From the NCBI GenBank assembly GCA_026709745.1, contig JAPOSJ010000153.1:1-6858 (forward strand): a stretch of DNA of 6,858 nucleotides, given 5' to 3'. The notes beneath the pieces are model-generated. The model saw only the letters and a list, made by a program, of their open reading frames with translations. It was not told the DNA's origin and ran no database searches. Position numbers and translations under genes: made by a program. The DNA comes from Candidatus Dadabacteria bacterium. GTDB lineage: Bacteria > Desulfobacterota_D > UBA1144 > Nemesobacterales > Nemesobacteraceae. Shown one piece after another: positions 1 to 6,565 of this stretch (its first letter is position 1; each line of letters opens with the position of its first letter).

Positions 1-2367
1 TACTCCATGAGCGTCATAGTAGGAAGGGCCCTCCCTGATATCCGTGACGGGCTCAAACCCGTTCACAGGAGAATTCTCTACGGGATGAGTGAGGTGGGCA
101 ACGTGTGGAACCGCCCCTACAAGAAGTCTGCCAGGGTGGTGGGAGACGTTATGGGTAAATATCATCCTCACGGAGATTCCGCAATCTACGATTCTCTTGT
201 CCGCATGGCGCAGGATTTCTCCATGCGGATTCCACTTGTTGACGGGCAGGGCAATTTCGGTTCCATTGACGGGGACAGTCCCGCAGCCATGCGTTACACA
301 GAAGTCAGGCTTTCAAGAATTTCTTCGGAGATGCTTGAGGATCTTGACAAGGAGACGGTGGAGTTCTATCCGAACTACGACGGAGGAGAGCTTGAGCCAA
401 GTGTTCTGCCGACCAGGGTTCCAAATCTCCTTCTCAACGGTTCTTCGGGGATCGCGGTTGGCATGTCGACTAACATTCCTCCCCATAACCTTGGGGAGCT
501 TCTCGATGCCGTAGTGGCCCAGATACACAATCCCGACATCACAGTAGACGAGCTGCTTGGAATAATGCCTGGGCCGGATTTTCCGACAGGGGGTTTTGTG
601 AGCGGCCGCGATGACATCCGCTCCGCCTATGCCACCGGACGGGGAATAGTCAGGATGAGGGCGAGGGTAAAGATAGAGAAGCAGAAAAAGGGAAACAGGG
701 AAGTGATAATCGTTACTGAGCTTCCCTACCAGGTTAACAAGGCGCGCCTTGCTCAGAAAATCGCGGAGCTTGTAAGAGAAGAAAAGATAAAGGGAATATC
801 GGACATAAGGGATGAATCCGACAGGGAGGGAATAAGGCTTGTTATTGACATCAAGAGCGGAGAGCATACACAGGTGGTTTTAAACCAGCTCTACAAGCAT
901 ACCCAGATGTACACCTCTTTCGGAATCATAATGCTCGCCCTTGTGAGAAACCAGCCGAAGGTTCTTAATCTCAGGGAGCTGCTTGCCCACTTCATAGAGC
1001 ACAGAAAGGAAGTAATTACCCGCAGAACTCAGTACGAGCTCAGAAAGGCCGAGGAGCGCCTCCATATCCTTGAGGGTTTCAAGATCGCCCTAGATAATCT
1101 GGACGAGATAGTGGAACTCATAAAAGGCTCAGATAGCCCAGCCGCCGCCAGAGCCGGTCTTGTGCAGACGTTTGCGCTTTCAGAGCGCCAGGCTCAGGCT
1201 ATCTTAGAGATGCGCCTTCAGAGGCTGACAGCCCTTGAGAGGGACAAGATACTTGAGGAAAGACGAGAGCTCATAGCGACCGTTGCGAAACTCAGGGAAA
1301 TACTCCGAAGCGAGAAGCTTATACTCAATCTTGCTGTCGAAGAACTCACCGAGCTCAGGGAAAAATTCGCCGATGCGAGGAGGACCGAAATCGTTGAGGA
1401 TGTCGGAGAGATATCCATTGAGGATCTTATAACCGACGAGGAGATGGTGGTTACCACTACCTACGGGGGTTACATAAAGAGCATACCGCTTAGTGTTTAC
1501 CGCAACCAGAGAAGGGGAGGGCGGGGAAGAACCGGGATGGCCACCCGGGACTCTGATTTTGTAAGTGACATGTTCACGGCATCAAGACATAACAGCATTC
1601 TGTTCTTCTCAAGCTTCGGAAGATGCTACTGGCTCAAGGTATACGAGATTCCCGAAGCCGCTCCTGCGGCGCGGGGCAGGGCTATGGTCAACTTGCTTAA
1701 CCTTGACAAGAGAGAGACGGTGGCAGCGGTTCTGCCCGTTAAGGGCTTCACCGAGGACGTCTCCATTGTTATGGCGACTCGAGACGGGATAGTCAAGAAA
1801 ACGAAGCTCAAGGCATATTCCCATCCGCGCGCGGGAGGAATAATCGCCCTTAACATACGTGAGGGTGATGAACTTGTCGGTGCATCGCTTGCCTCAGAGG
1901 AGGATGAAGTACTTCTTACCTCAAGCGGCGGACAGGCTATCAGGTTTAAAAGCTCTGATGTAAGGAACATGGGGAGGGTGTCAACGGGAGTTAAGGGGAT
2001 AAATCTGAGGGAAGGTGACGAGGTAGTGAGTCTTGAAATCATCAGGAACCAGAATGCGCAGATACTAACCATAAACGAGATGGGTTACGGCAAGCGCACC
2101 AGCATCTCTGAGTACAGGCTTACGAAGAGGGGAGGTAAGGGTGTAAAGACTGTCAATATAACCGAGAAAAACGGAAAGGTGGTCGGGGCGTTGCAGGTGG
2201 ATGACGAAACGGAAATCATGATTATAAGCGACCAGGCAGGCAAGCTCATAAGAATAAGCGTTTCAGGGATACGAAATACCGGGCGTGCAGCTGTCGGTGT
2301 AAAGGTTATAGATCTTGAGGCCGATGAACGCGTAGCGTCGGTCGCGAAGGTGGCGGAGGGAGGATGA
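1..2367 (+). CDS. gyrA: DNA gyrase subunit A (5'-partial)
   Basis: GyrA is the DNA-breaking and rejoining subunit of the A2B2 gyrase, which introduces negative supercoils using ATP hydrolysed by GyrB. The frame is open from base 1 (Tyr-Ser before the first ATG at 7). In E. coli GyrA that Met is residue 26, so the true start lies upstream and about 25 codons are missing. Numbering from the Met at 7: the quinolone-pocket motif HPHGDSAIYD is at 53-62, the catalytic Tyr is Y97 in AAMRYTE (E. coli Y122), and the breakage-reunion and coiled-coil regions follow to about 470. The C-terminal pinwheel then shows six blades, beginning near 480, 531, 585, 634, 684 and 735. The GyrA-box QRRGGRG at 501-507 separates gyrase from topoisomerase IV ParC. 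The protein ends just after blade six, without a long acidic tail like that of E. coli. It overlaps the next gene by 4 bp. Confidence 0.97.
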   Translation, partial: YSMSVIVGRALPDIRDGLKPVHRRILYGMSEVGNVWNRPYKKSARVVGDVMGKYHPHGDSAIYDSLVRMAQDFSMRIPLVDGQGNFGSIDGDSPAAMRYTEVRLSRISSEMLEDLDKETVEFYPNYDGGELEPSVLPTRVPNLLLNGSSGIAVGMSTNIPPHNLGELLDAVVAQIHNPDITVDELLGIMPGPDFPTGGFVSGRDDIRSAYATGRGIVRMRARVKIEKQKKGNREVIIVTELPYQVNKARLAQKIAELVREEKIKGISDIRDESDREGIRLVIDIKSGEHTQVVLNQLYKHTQMYTSFGIIMLALVRNQPKVLNLRELLAHFIEHRKEVITRRTQYELRKAEERLHILEGFKIALDNLDEIVELIKGSDSPAAARAGLVQTFALSERQAQAILEMRLQRLTALERDKILEERRELIATVAKLREILRSEKLILNLAVEELTELREKFADARRTEIVEDVGEISIEDLITDEEMVVTTTYGGYIKSIPLSVYRNQRRGGRGRTGMATRDSDFVSDMFTASRHNSILFFSSFGRCYWLKVYEIPEAAPAARGRAMVNLLNLDKRETVAAVLPVKGFTEDVSIVMATRDGIVKKTKLKAYSHPRAGGIIALNIREGDELVGASLASEEDEVLLTSSGGQAIRFKSSDVRNMGRVSTGVKGINLREGDEVVSLEIIRNQNAQILTINEMGYGKRTSISEYRLTKRGGKGVKTVNITEKNGKVVGALQVDDETEIMIISDQAGKLIRISVSGIRNTGRAAVGVKVIDLEADERVASVAKVAEGG
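2355..2363 (+). promoter_or_regulatory. Shine-Dalgarno of the thioesterase gene, inside the gyrA 3' end
   Basis: The purine run GGAGGGAGG directly precedes the ATG at 2364 and contains GGAGG twice (2355-2359 and 2359-2363). The first copy has a 4-nt spacer to the start codon. The site lies inside the last codons of gyrA. Together with the ATGA stop/start overlap it supports the 2364 start and suggests translational coupling to gyrA. Confidence 0.6.
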
Positions 2368-2861
2368 GAATAAGGGAAATTGAAAACGTACTTTCAGGCT
2401 TTCCTGGCTATAACTGCTTTGCCTGCGGCCCGCATAATGCCCATGGCCTCCGCCTTAAGTTTTTCCATGATCAGCAGACAGACGAAGTGTTCACTACCTT
2501 CTGCGCGGAGGAGCATTTCTGCGGCTGGCCAGGAATAGTGCATGGGGGAGTGCAGTGCACCCTTGTCGACGAGGTTTCTTTCTGGGCCATGTTTCACAAG
2601 ACCCGCAAGATAGCTCTTACGGCGAAAATAGACATGGTTTACATGAAAAAGGTTCCAAGCGGCGGGACGCTTGACGTGAGGGCTAGGATCAAGGAAATCA
2701 GGGGAAGACGGGTCGAGGTTGATTCGGTCATAAAAGATGAGGACGGAACAAGGCTTGCAAGTGCCGCTGTTACCTATGTTTTTCCTCGAAAGGAAGCACT
2801 GTGCGAGATATTCGGCGCGGACCTCCTAAGTGAAGAATTCTTACAATATGTCAGGGAATAA
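2364..2861 (+). CDS. PaaI-family hotdog-fold thioesterase
   Basis: This is a 165-residue single-domain protein, a typical length for a 4HBT/PaaI-like hotdog thioesterase. Such enzymes hydrolyse acyl-CoA or related thioesters in the cytoplasm, usually as dimers or tetramers. The signature is GIVHGGV at 57-63 followed by LVDE at 67-70: the HGG turn and the following acidic residue on the long helix are where this family binds substrate and places its catalytic carboxylate. The strands MVYMKKVP (91-98) and LDVRARIKEIRGRRVEV (103-119) fit the second half of the fold. The N-terminal CFACGPHN (18-25) is a motif I recognise from a subset of these proteins. The start overlaps the gyrA stop (ATGA), and the stop is directly followed by the GST start codon. 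The substrate cannot be named from sequence alone. Confidence 0.85.
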   Translation: MRIREIENVLSGFPGYNCFACGPHNAHGLRLKFFHDQQTDEVFTTFCAEEHFCGWPGIVHGGVQCTLVDEVSFWAMFHKTRKIALTAKIDMVYMKKVPSGGTLDVRARIKEIRGRRVEVDSVIKDEDGTRLASAAVTYVFPRKEALCEIFGADLLSEEFLQYVRE

Positions 2862-3467
2862 ATGATAAAACTGTATGAGCATCCGCTTTCGGGAAACGCC
2901 TATAAGGCGAAACTTCTTCTGCACCAGCTTTCGGTTGAATACCAATCTCTGACTGTGGATATATTCTCCGGGGAGCATAAGGACAAGGAGTTCTCCGCTC
3001 TTAATCCCAACTGCAAGATTCCGGTTCTCACAGACGGGGATTTTGTAATGTGGGAATCAAATGCGATACTTTTCTACTTAGCAAAAAGGTTTTCTCCGAA
3101 TCCGTACCTTGCTGACGACCCGAAGACGTACGGTCTTATCGCGCAGTGGACTTTCTTCGGAAAGACGACTATAGATCCTAACCTTGCAGTCGCAAGGTAC
3201 TTCGCGAAGTTTCTGCCCCCTGACCAGGTACCGCCGGGTGCCATGGAAAAGTTTCACGCACAGGGAAACGTCGCGCTCAAAATACTTGACGATCATCTCC
3301 GCGGAACTGAGTTTCTCTGCGGAGAATACTCAATAGCTGACATGGCGTGTTATCCCTACACGATGCTTTGCGGGGATGGGGGTTTTGACCTTGATGCCTA
3401 TCCATCGGTCAGAAGATGGTGCGCAAGCGTCGAGCTTACCCCCAACTTCATCGCTTTTGCCGGCTAA
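2862..3467 (+). CDS. Glutathione S-transferase family protein
   Basis: This 201-residue protein has the usual two-part cytosolic GST architecture. The N-terminal thioredoxin-like domain (about 1-78) opens with MIKLYEHPLSGNAYK, so S10 is a candidate thiol-activating residue. It continues with NPNCKIPVL at 49-56, where P54 is the expected cis-proline, and WESNAI at 64-69, where E65/S66 is the usual glutamyl-binding pair. The helical C-terminal domain (about 88-201) carries the fold-stabilising N-capping pattern SIAD at 157-160. GSTs conjugate or reduce electrophiles with glutathione, and bacterial members often act as peroxidases or disulfide-bond reductases. The exact class is not clear here. 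The ATG abuts the preceding TAA, with AGGGA at 2853-2857 as ribosome binding site, so it is almost certainly co-transcribed with the thioesterase gene. Whether this organism makes glutathione is not visible in the window. Confidence 0.88.
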   Translation: MIKLYEHPLSGNAYKAKLLLHQLSVEYQSLTVDIFSGEHKDKEFSALNPNCKIPVLTDGDFVMWESNAILFYLAKRFSPNPYLADDPKTYGLIAQWTFFGKTTIDPNLAVARYFAKFLPPDQVPPGAMEKFHAQGNVALKILDDHLRGTEFLCGEYSIADMACYPYTMLCGDGGFDLDAYPSVRRWCASVELTPNFIAFAG

Positions 3468-3482
3468 AGCTGGATATGTCTT

Positions 3483-4220
3483 ATGGAAGGGCAAGTCAGG
3501 CTTTTTCTGGAATTGATTGAGGAGACCCGGGGAGGAGTTGTATTCACCGGAGCCGGAATAAGTACGGAATCAGGAATACCGGACTACCGCTCTCCCGGTA
3601 CGGGCATGTGGGAAACAATGGATCAGTCGGTGGTTTCACTCTCAGGATTCATGAAAAATCCCGAGAATTACTACTCATATGCAATGGAGTCGTATCCGGT
3701 GCGAGCGTCGGCCGAACCCAACGAGGGACACTTAGCGCTTGCCCGTCTTGAGAAAAAGGGCTGGCTCAGAGGTGTCATAACGCAGAACGTTGATGGTCTC
3801 CACACGAAGGCAGGTTCTGAGAACGTGCTTGAGCTTCACGGTTCAATAAGGCGTGTTATCTGCCTCCAGTGCCGAGAATATTTTCCGATGGAAGAGGCTA
3901 TGGGCAGGGTTCGGGGAGGCGAAAACCCTCCTTTGTGTCAGCGGTGTGGGGGGATTCTTAAGCCTGACGCCGTTTTTTTTGGAGAGCCACTTCCCGAAAA
4001 ACCGTGGGAAAAATCAGTTGATCTTGTTTCAAGTTCCGAGGTGCTTATAGTTGCGGGATCTTCACTTCTGGTTGCCCCGGCAAGTGGTCTTCCTCGTCTT
4101 GCTCTGTCCAAAGGAGCCACCCTTGTGATTATAAACCTTACGGAGACTCAGTTTGATGATGAGGCTTATATTGTGATTCGCCGGGAAATCGGCGAGTTTT
4201 TCCGGGAAACCGGAGTCTGA
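3483..4220 (+). CDS. Sir2-family NAD-dependent protein deacylase (sirtuin)
   Basis: This 245-residue protein is the size of a compact bacterial CobB/Sir2 enzyme. Sirtuins remove acyl groups from protein lysines while consuming NAD+, releasing nicotinamide and O-acyl-ADP-ribose. Family motifs in order: GAGIS at 23-27 and SGIPDYRS at 30-37 (NAD binding), QNVDGLH at 101-107, the catalytic His H119 in LELHGS, zinc-binding pairs C127/C130 and C152/C155, PDAVFFGE at 161-168, and GSSLLVAPA at 192-200. The Tyr-x-x-Arg pair used by desuccinylase-type sirtuins is not apparent in the expected stretch (about 60-75), so deacetylase activity is the safer guess. It starts 15 bp after the GST stop. The ribosome binding site is weak (TGGA at 3471-3474), and the ATG at 3476 is in another frame. 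It is probably the last gene of the gyrA-led transcript. Confidence 0.95.
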   Translation: MEGQVRLFLELIEETRGGVVFTGAGISTESGIPDYRSPGTGMWETMDQSVVSLSGFMKNPENYYSYAMESYPVRASAEPNEGHLALARLEKKGWLRGVITQNVDGLHTKAGSENVLELHGSIRRVICLQCREYFPMEEAMGRVRGGENPPLCQRCGGILKPDAVFFGEPLPEKPWEKSVDLVSSSEVLIVAGSSLLVAPASGLPRLALSKGATLVIINLTETQFDDEAYIVIRREIGEFFRETGV

Positions 4221-4227
4221 GAGGGAG

Positions 4228-4304
4228 TGGAGCGGGAAACGGGATTCGAACCCGCGACCTTCTCCTTGGCAAGGAGACGCTCTAGCCAACTGAGCTACTC
4301 CCGC
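4228..4304 (-). tRNA. tRNA-Gly (anticodon GCC), CCA encoded
   Basis: Read on the minus strand, a complete 74-nt cloverleaf runs from 4304 to 4231, followed by an encoded CCA at 4230-4228. The acceptor arm GCGGGAG pairs with TTCCCGC, with one G-U at the base. The D arm is GCTC/GAGC with a 9-nt loop. The anticodon stem is TCTCC/GGAGA around the loop TTGCCAA, giving anticodon GCC at 4270-4268, which reads GGC and GGU glycine codons. The T arm is GCGGG/CCCGT around TTCGAAT. The discriminator base is U, as in bacterial tRNA-Gly. The gene points toward sir2, with 7 bp between its CCA end and the sir2 stop codon. It appears to stand alone rather than in a tRNA cluster. Confidence 0.97.
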
Positions 4305-4321
4305 TACGGAATTGGGTCCAA

Positions 4322-4350
4322 AAGATATCGAGGGTCGGTCTTATTGTCAA
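4322..4350 (-). promoter_or_regulatory. sigma70-type promoter of tRNA-Gly
   Basis: On the minus strand a perfect -35 hexamer TTGACA (4350-4345) is followed by exactly 17 nt and then TATCTT (4327-4322), which matches the -10 consensus at four of six positions including the key A2 and T6. Transcription would start near 4315, about ten bases before the mature tRNA 5' end at 4304, giving a short leader for RNase P to remove. Position, spacing and -35 match all agree. The start site itself is inferred. Confidence 0.7.
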
Positions 4351-4373
4351 ATTATGGAAAATCAGGCTTTAAT
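4344..4373 (+). promoter_or_regulatory. Candidate promoter of the proB-mltG pair
   Basis: On the plus strand TTGTCA (4344-4349, five of six -35 matches) is followed by 18 nt and TTTAAT (4368-4373, five of six but lacking the important A at position 2). A start near 4380 would give a leader of about 22 nt before the proB ATG. Another -10-like hexamer, TACAAT at 4387-4392, has no good -35 and would leave almost no leader. The -35 overlaps that of the oppositely oriented tRNA promoter. This is weaker than the tRNA promoter, and another promoter could be used. Confidence 0.35.
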
Positions 4374-4402
4374 GAACTGCACTGGGTACAATAGAGATCG
4401 TT

Positions 4403-5536
4403 ATGAGCGAGCGGGAAAGGAAAAATCTAATCGAGAAGGTAAAGACTGCCGTCGTCAAGATAGGGAGCAGTGTGCTTACCCACGGTGACGGATCCCTTGA
4501 CGAATCCGTTTTCAATGAAATAGCGGGACAGGTCTTTAAGCTCAGGCACAGGGGAGTAAGGACGATTATAGTTTCTTCGGGAGCCATAGCGTCTGGCATG
4601 AAGAAACTCGGTCTTTTGAACAAACCCGAAGAAGTGGACTTAAAACAGGCAATCTCCGCGTGCGGTCAGACCGAACTTATCAGGAAGTATGAGGAAGCTT
4701 TTTCTGAATTCGGTATGAATGTTGCCCAGATTTTGCTTACGCGCGAGGGGTTCTCCGACAGAAAACGATTTCTTAACTCAAGAAAAACAATAAGGCGGCT
4801 GCTTGAGATGGAAATAATTCCTGTCATAAATGAAAATGACACTGTCGCCTTCGAGGAGATAATGTTTGGGGACAACGACAACCTAGCGGCCCTAGTGATT
4901 TCTCTTACCGAGGCTGACATGCTTGTGCTTCTAAGCGATGTGGAGGGTTTTTTCGACAATGATCCGTCAAAAGACGAAAACGCGAAATTGCTCTCCATGA
5001 TTGTCGAGATAGATTCAAGAATAGAGTCTTTCGCGGGAGATACTTTCGGCAGAACTACTTCCGGGGGTATGAGAACAAAGATTCAGGCGGCAAAATCCGC
5101 GGCCGCCTTCGGCGTGCCAACAATAATTGCAAACGGAAAGAGAAAAGATGCCCTTCTGAGCATTTTCAGTGGCATGGATTACGGAACCGTTATACTTCCG
5201 ACAAAGGAAAGACTAAAAGGCCGCAAGCACTGGATTGCCTATACTCTTACTCCTCGGGGAAAGCTTGTACTGGACGAGGGAGCGACCCACGCGATTACAA
5301 AAAAAGGTAAAAGCCTTCTTCCTTCAGGGATCAGGAAAGTCGAAGGGGAATTCGGGCTAGGGGAGCTTGTAAGCTGCATGGATTCCTCAGGGGTCGAGAT
5401 ATCGAGAGGCCTTTGTTCCTACGCCTCTTCTGAGATAAGAAAGATTATGGGAAAAAAATCATCGGAAATAGAGAGCGTGCTAGGATACCGTTACAGTGAT
5501 GAGATAGTCCACCGAAACGAAATGGTGATACTCTAG
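4403..5536 (+). CDS. proB: Glutamate 5-kinase with C-terminal PUA domain
   Basis: ProB phosphorylates L-glutamate with ATP to gamma-glutamyl phosphate, the first and usually proline-inhibited step of proline synthesis in the cytoplasm. At 377 residues it is close to the full-length two-domain form. The amino-acid kinase domain (about 13-255) shows VVKIGSSVL at 17-25, SSGAIASGM at 58-66, GQTELIRKYE at 88-97, VINENDTV at 141-148, FGDNDNLAAL at 155-164 and SGGMRTKIQAA at 220-230. The last corresponds to the usual GTGGM-type loop with a changed lead-in (TTSGG). The PUA domain follows at about 287-365 (VLDEGATHAI, SLLPSGI, GYRYSDEIVHR). The start is preceded only by a weak AGAG at 4393-4396, but no better in-frame start is seen. 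No proA lies beside it: mltG begins 2 bp after its stop. Confidence 0.96.
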   Translation: MSERERKNLIEKVKTAVVKIGSSVLTHGDGSLDESVFNEIAGQVFKLRHRGVRTIIVSSGAIASGMKKLGLLNKPEEVDLKQAISACGQTELIRKYEEAFSEFGMNVAQILLTREGFSDRKRFLNSRKTIRRLLEMEIIPVINENDTVAFEEIMFGDNDNLAALVISLTEADMLVLLSDVEGFFDNDPSKDENAKLLSMIVEIDSRIESFAGDTFGRTTSGGMRTKIQAAKSAAAFGVPTIIANGKRKDALLSIFSGMDYGTVILPTKERLKGRKHWIAYTLTPRGKLVLDEGATHAITKKGKSLLPSGIRKVEGEFGLGELVSCMDSSGVEISRGLCSYASSEIRKIMGKKSSEIESVLGYRYSDEIVHRNEMVIL

Positions 5537-5538
5537 AG

Positions 5539-6543
5539 ATGAACAGAACCAGTAGATTTGGCTACTTTGTGGCGGGATTTTCGGTTTTGGCTGTAGTGCT
5601 GGCGGGGCTGGTTGCATTATTTTATTTTCTTGACGGGTTTTCCCGGGAAACAAAGATTGTTGAGATACAGAGGGGTACTGGTCTTTTCTCAATAGCAAGG
5701 AAACTGGAAGAACAGGGAATTATAAGAACAGCGGAAATTCTAATCCTTCCGGCCTTAGTGAGCGGAAACAGTGGGGAGCTTAAGTACGGCGAGTATATGT
5801 TCTCCCCCGGTGAAACACCTTATTCTGTTCACAAAAAGCTTCGTAGTGGAAAAGCATTCCTGAGAAAAGCAACTTTCCCAGAGGGAGTCACCCTTAAAAA
5901 AATGGCTGAAATTCTTGAGTCTTCGCATATAGTTTCCAAGGAAGAGTTTCTCTCTCTTGCTGAGAACAATGAGTATTCCACAAAAAAACTGGGCAAGGAT
6001 GTTTTTAGTCTTGAGGGTTTTCTTTTTCCCGACACTTATTTTTTTTACCGCGGAAGCTCTGCAGAAAAAGTGATTGAAACAATGCTCAGAAGATTCTGGG
6101 AAGCCTGCGCCCCTCTTGGTATAGAGAGAGGGGAACCCGGAGTCAGAGAGATTGTGACAGTAGCCTCCTTAATAGAGAAGGAGACGGCTTCTCCCGATGA
6201 AAAACCTCTGGTATCCGCTGTAATACGTAATCGACTTAGAAAGCGAATGAAACTTGAATTCGATCCGACAGTGATTTATGCTCTCGGCGAAAGATTTGAC
6301 GGGGATATCAGAAAGAAAGATCTGAGTTTTTCTTCACCCTATAACACTTACGTGGTTTCGGGACTACCTCCGGGACCAATAGCATCTCCCGGTCTTGATT
6401 CGATAAAGGCGGCGCTTGAACCGGCGGATGTGGACTATCTTTACTTTGTAGCAATGGGAGACGGGCGTCATGTTTTTTCAACTACTTACAGAGATCATGT
6501 AAATGCTGTGAACAAGATGTTGAGAAGTAGCAAGAAGCGGTAG
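5539..6543 (+). CDS. mltG: Endolytic murein transglycosylase MltG (YceG-like)
   Basis: MltG cleaves nascent glycan strands in the periplasm and is thought to end peptidoglycan chain elongation. This 334-residue protein has the family layout. A short basic N-terminus precedes one hydrophobic membrane anchor (about 9-31). Next comes a LysM-like module (about 40-105, with VEIQRGTGLFSIARKLEEQG) and then the YceG catalytic region from about 110. The active-site segment VASLIEKETA is at 208-217, and E213 aligns with the catalytic Glu of E. coli MltG (E218, recalled). Downstream are FDPTVIYALGERFDG (241-255), PYNTYVVSGLPPGPIASPG (267-285) and YLYFVAMGDGRHVFSTTYRDH (300-320), all near-diagnostic. The start is 2 bp after the proB stop. 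GGTGAT at 5524-5529, which matches the extended anti-Shine-Dalgarno complement, lies 9 nt upstream inside proB. Translation is probably coupled to proB. Confidence 0.96.
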   Translation: MNRTSRFGYFVAGFSVLAVVLAGLVALFYFLDGFSRETKIVEIQRGTGLFSIARKLEEQGIIRTAEILILPALVSGNSGELKYGEYMFSPGETPYSVHKKLRSGKAFLRKATFPEGVTLKKMAEILESSHIVSKEEFLSLAENNEYSTKKLGKDVFSLEGFLFPDTYFFYRGSSAEKVIETMLRRFWEACAPLGIERGEPGVREIVTVASLIEKETASPDEKPLVSAVIRNRLRKRMKLEFDPTVIYALGERFDGDIRKKDLSFSSPYNTYVVSGLPPGPIASPGLDSIKAALEPADVDYLYFVAMGDGRHVFSTTYRDHVNAVNKMLRSSKKR

Positions 6544-6565
6544 TTTTCCTCTACGCCGCACAGAA

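Noticed and set aside
313..867. Long minus-strand open frame (184 codons) antisense to gyrA
   Set aside because: It lies wholly within the strongly conserved gyrA coding region, its translation shows no family motif, and no ribosome binding site or promoter supports it.
1626..2072. Minus-strand open frame (148 codons) opposite the GyrA C-terminal domain
   Set aside because: Its Ser/Thr/Leu-rich translation is typical of the shadow of a coding strand; gyrA fully explains the sequence.
1..2367. First gene as topoisomerase IV subunit parC
   Set aside because: The intact QRRGGRG GyrA-box and six C-terminal blades identify gyrA.
3476..3478. Alternative ATG just upstream of sir2
   Set aside because: It is 7 bp from the chosen start and therefore in another frame; it does not lead into the sirtuin sequence.
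3973..3980. Run of eight T in sir2 as a possible frameshift or slippage site
   Set aside because: The frame through it encodes the conserved PDAVFFGE motif and stays open on both sides, so no frameshift is indicated. A similar run in mltG at 6039-6046 also stays in frame.
4201..4214. Hairpin with GAAA loop considered as a sir2 or tRNA terminator
   Set aside because: The stem is only 5 bp and no T run follows it on either strand; it lies inside the last sir2 codons.
4062..4289. Minus-strand open frame running through the tRNA
   Set aside because: It overlaps both the sir2 3' end and the tRNA-Gly gene, so it is incidental.
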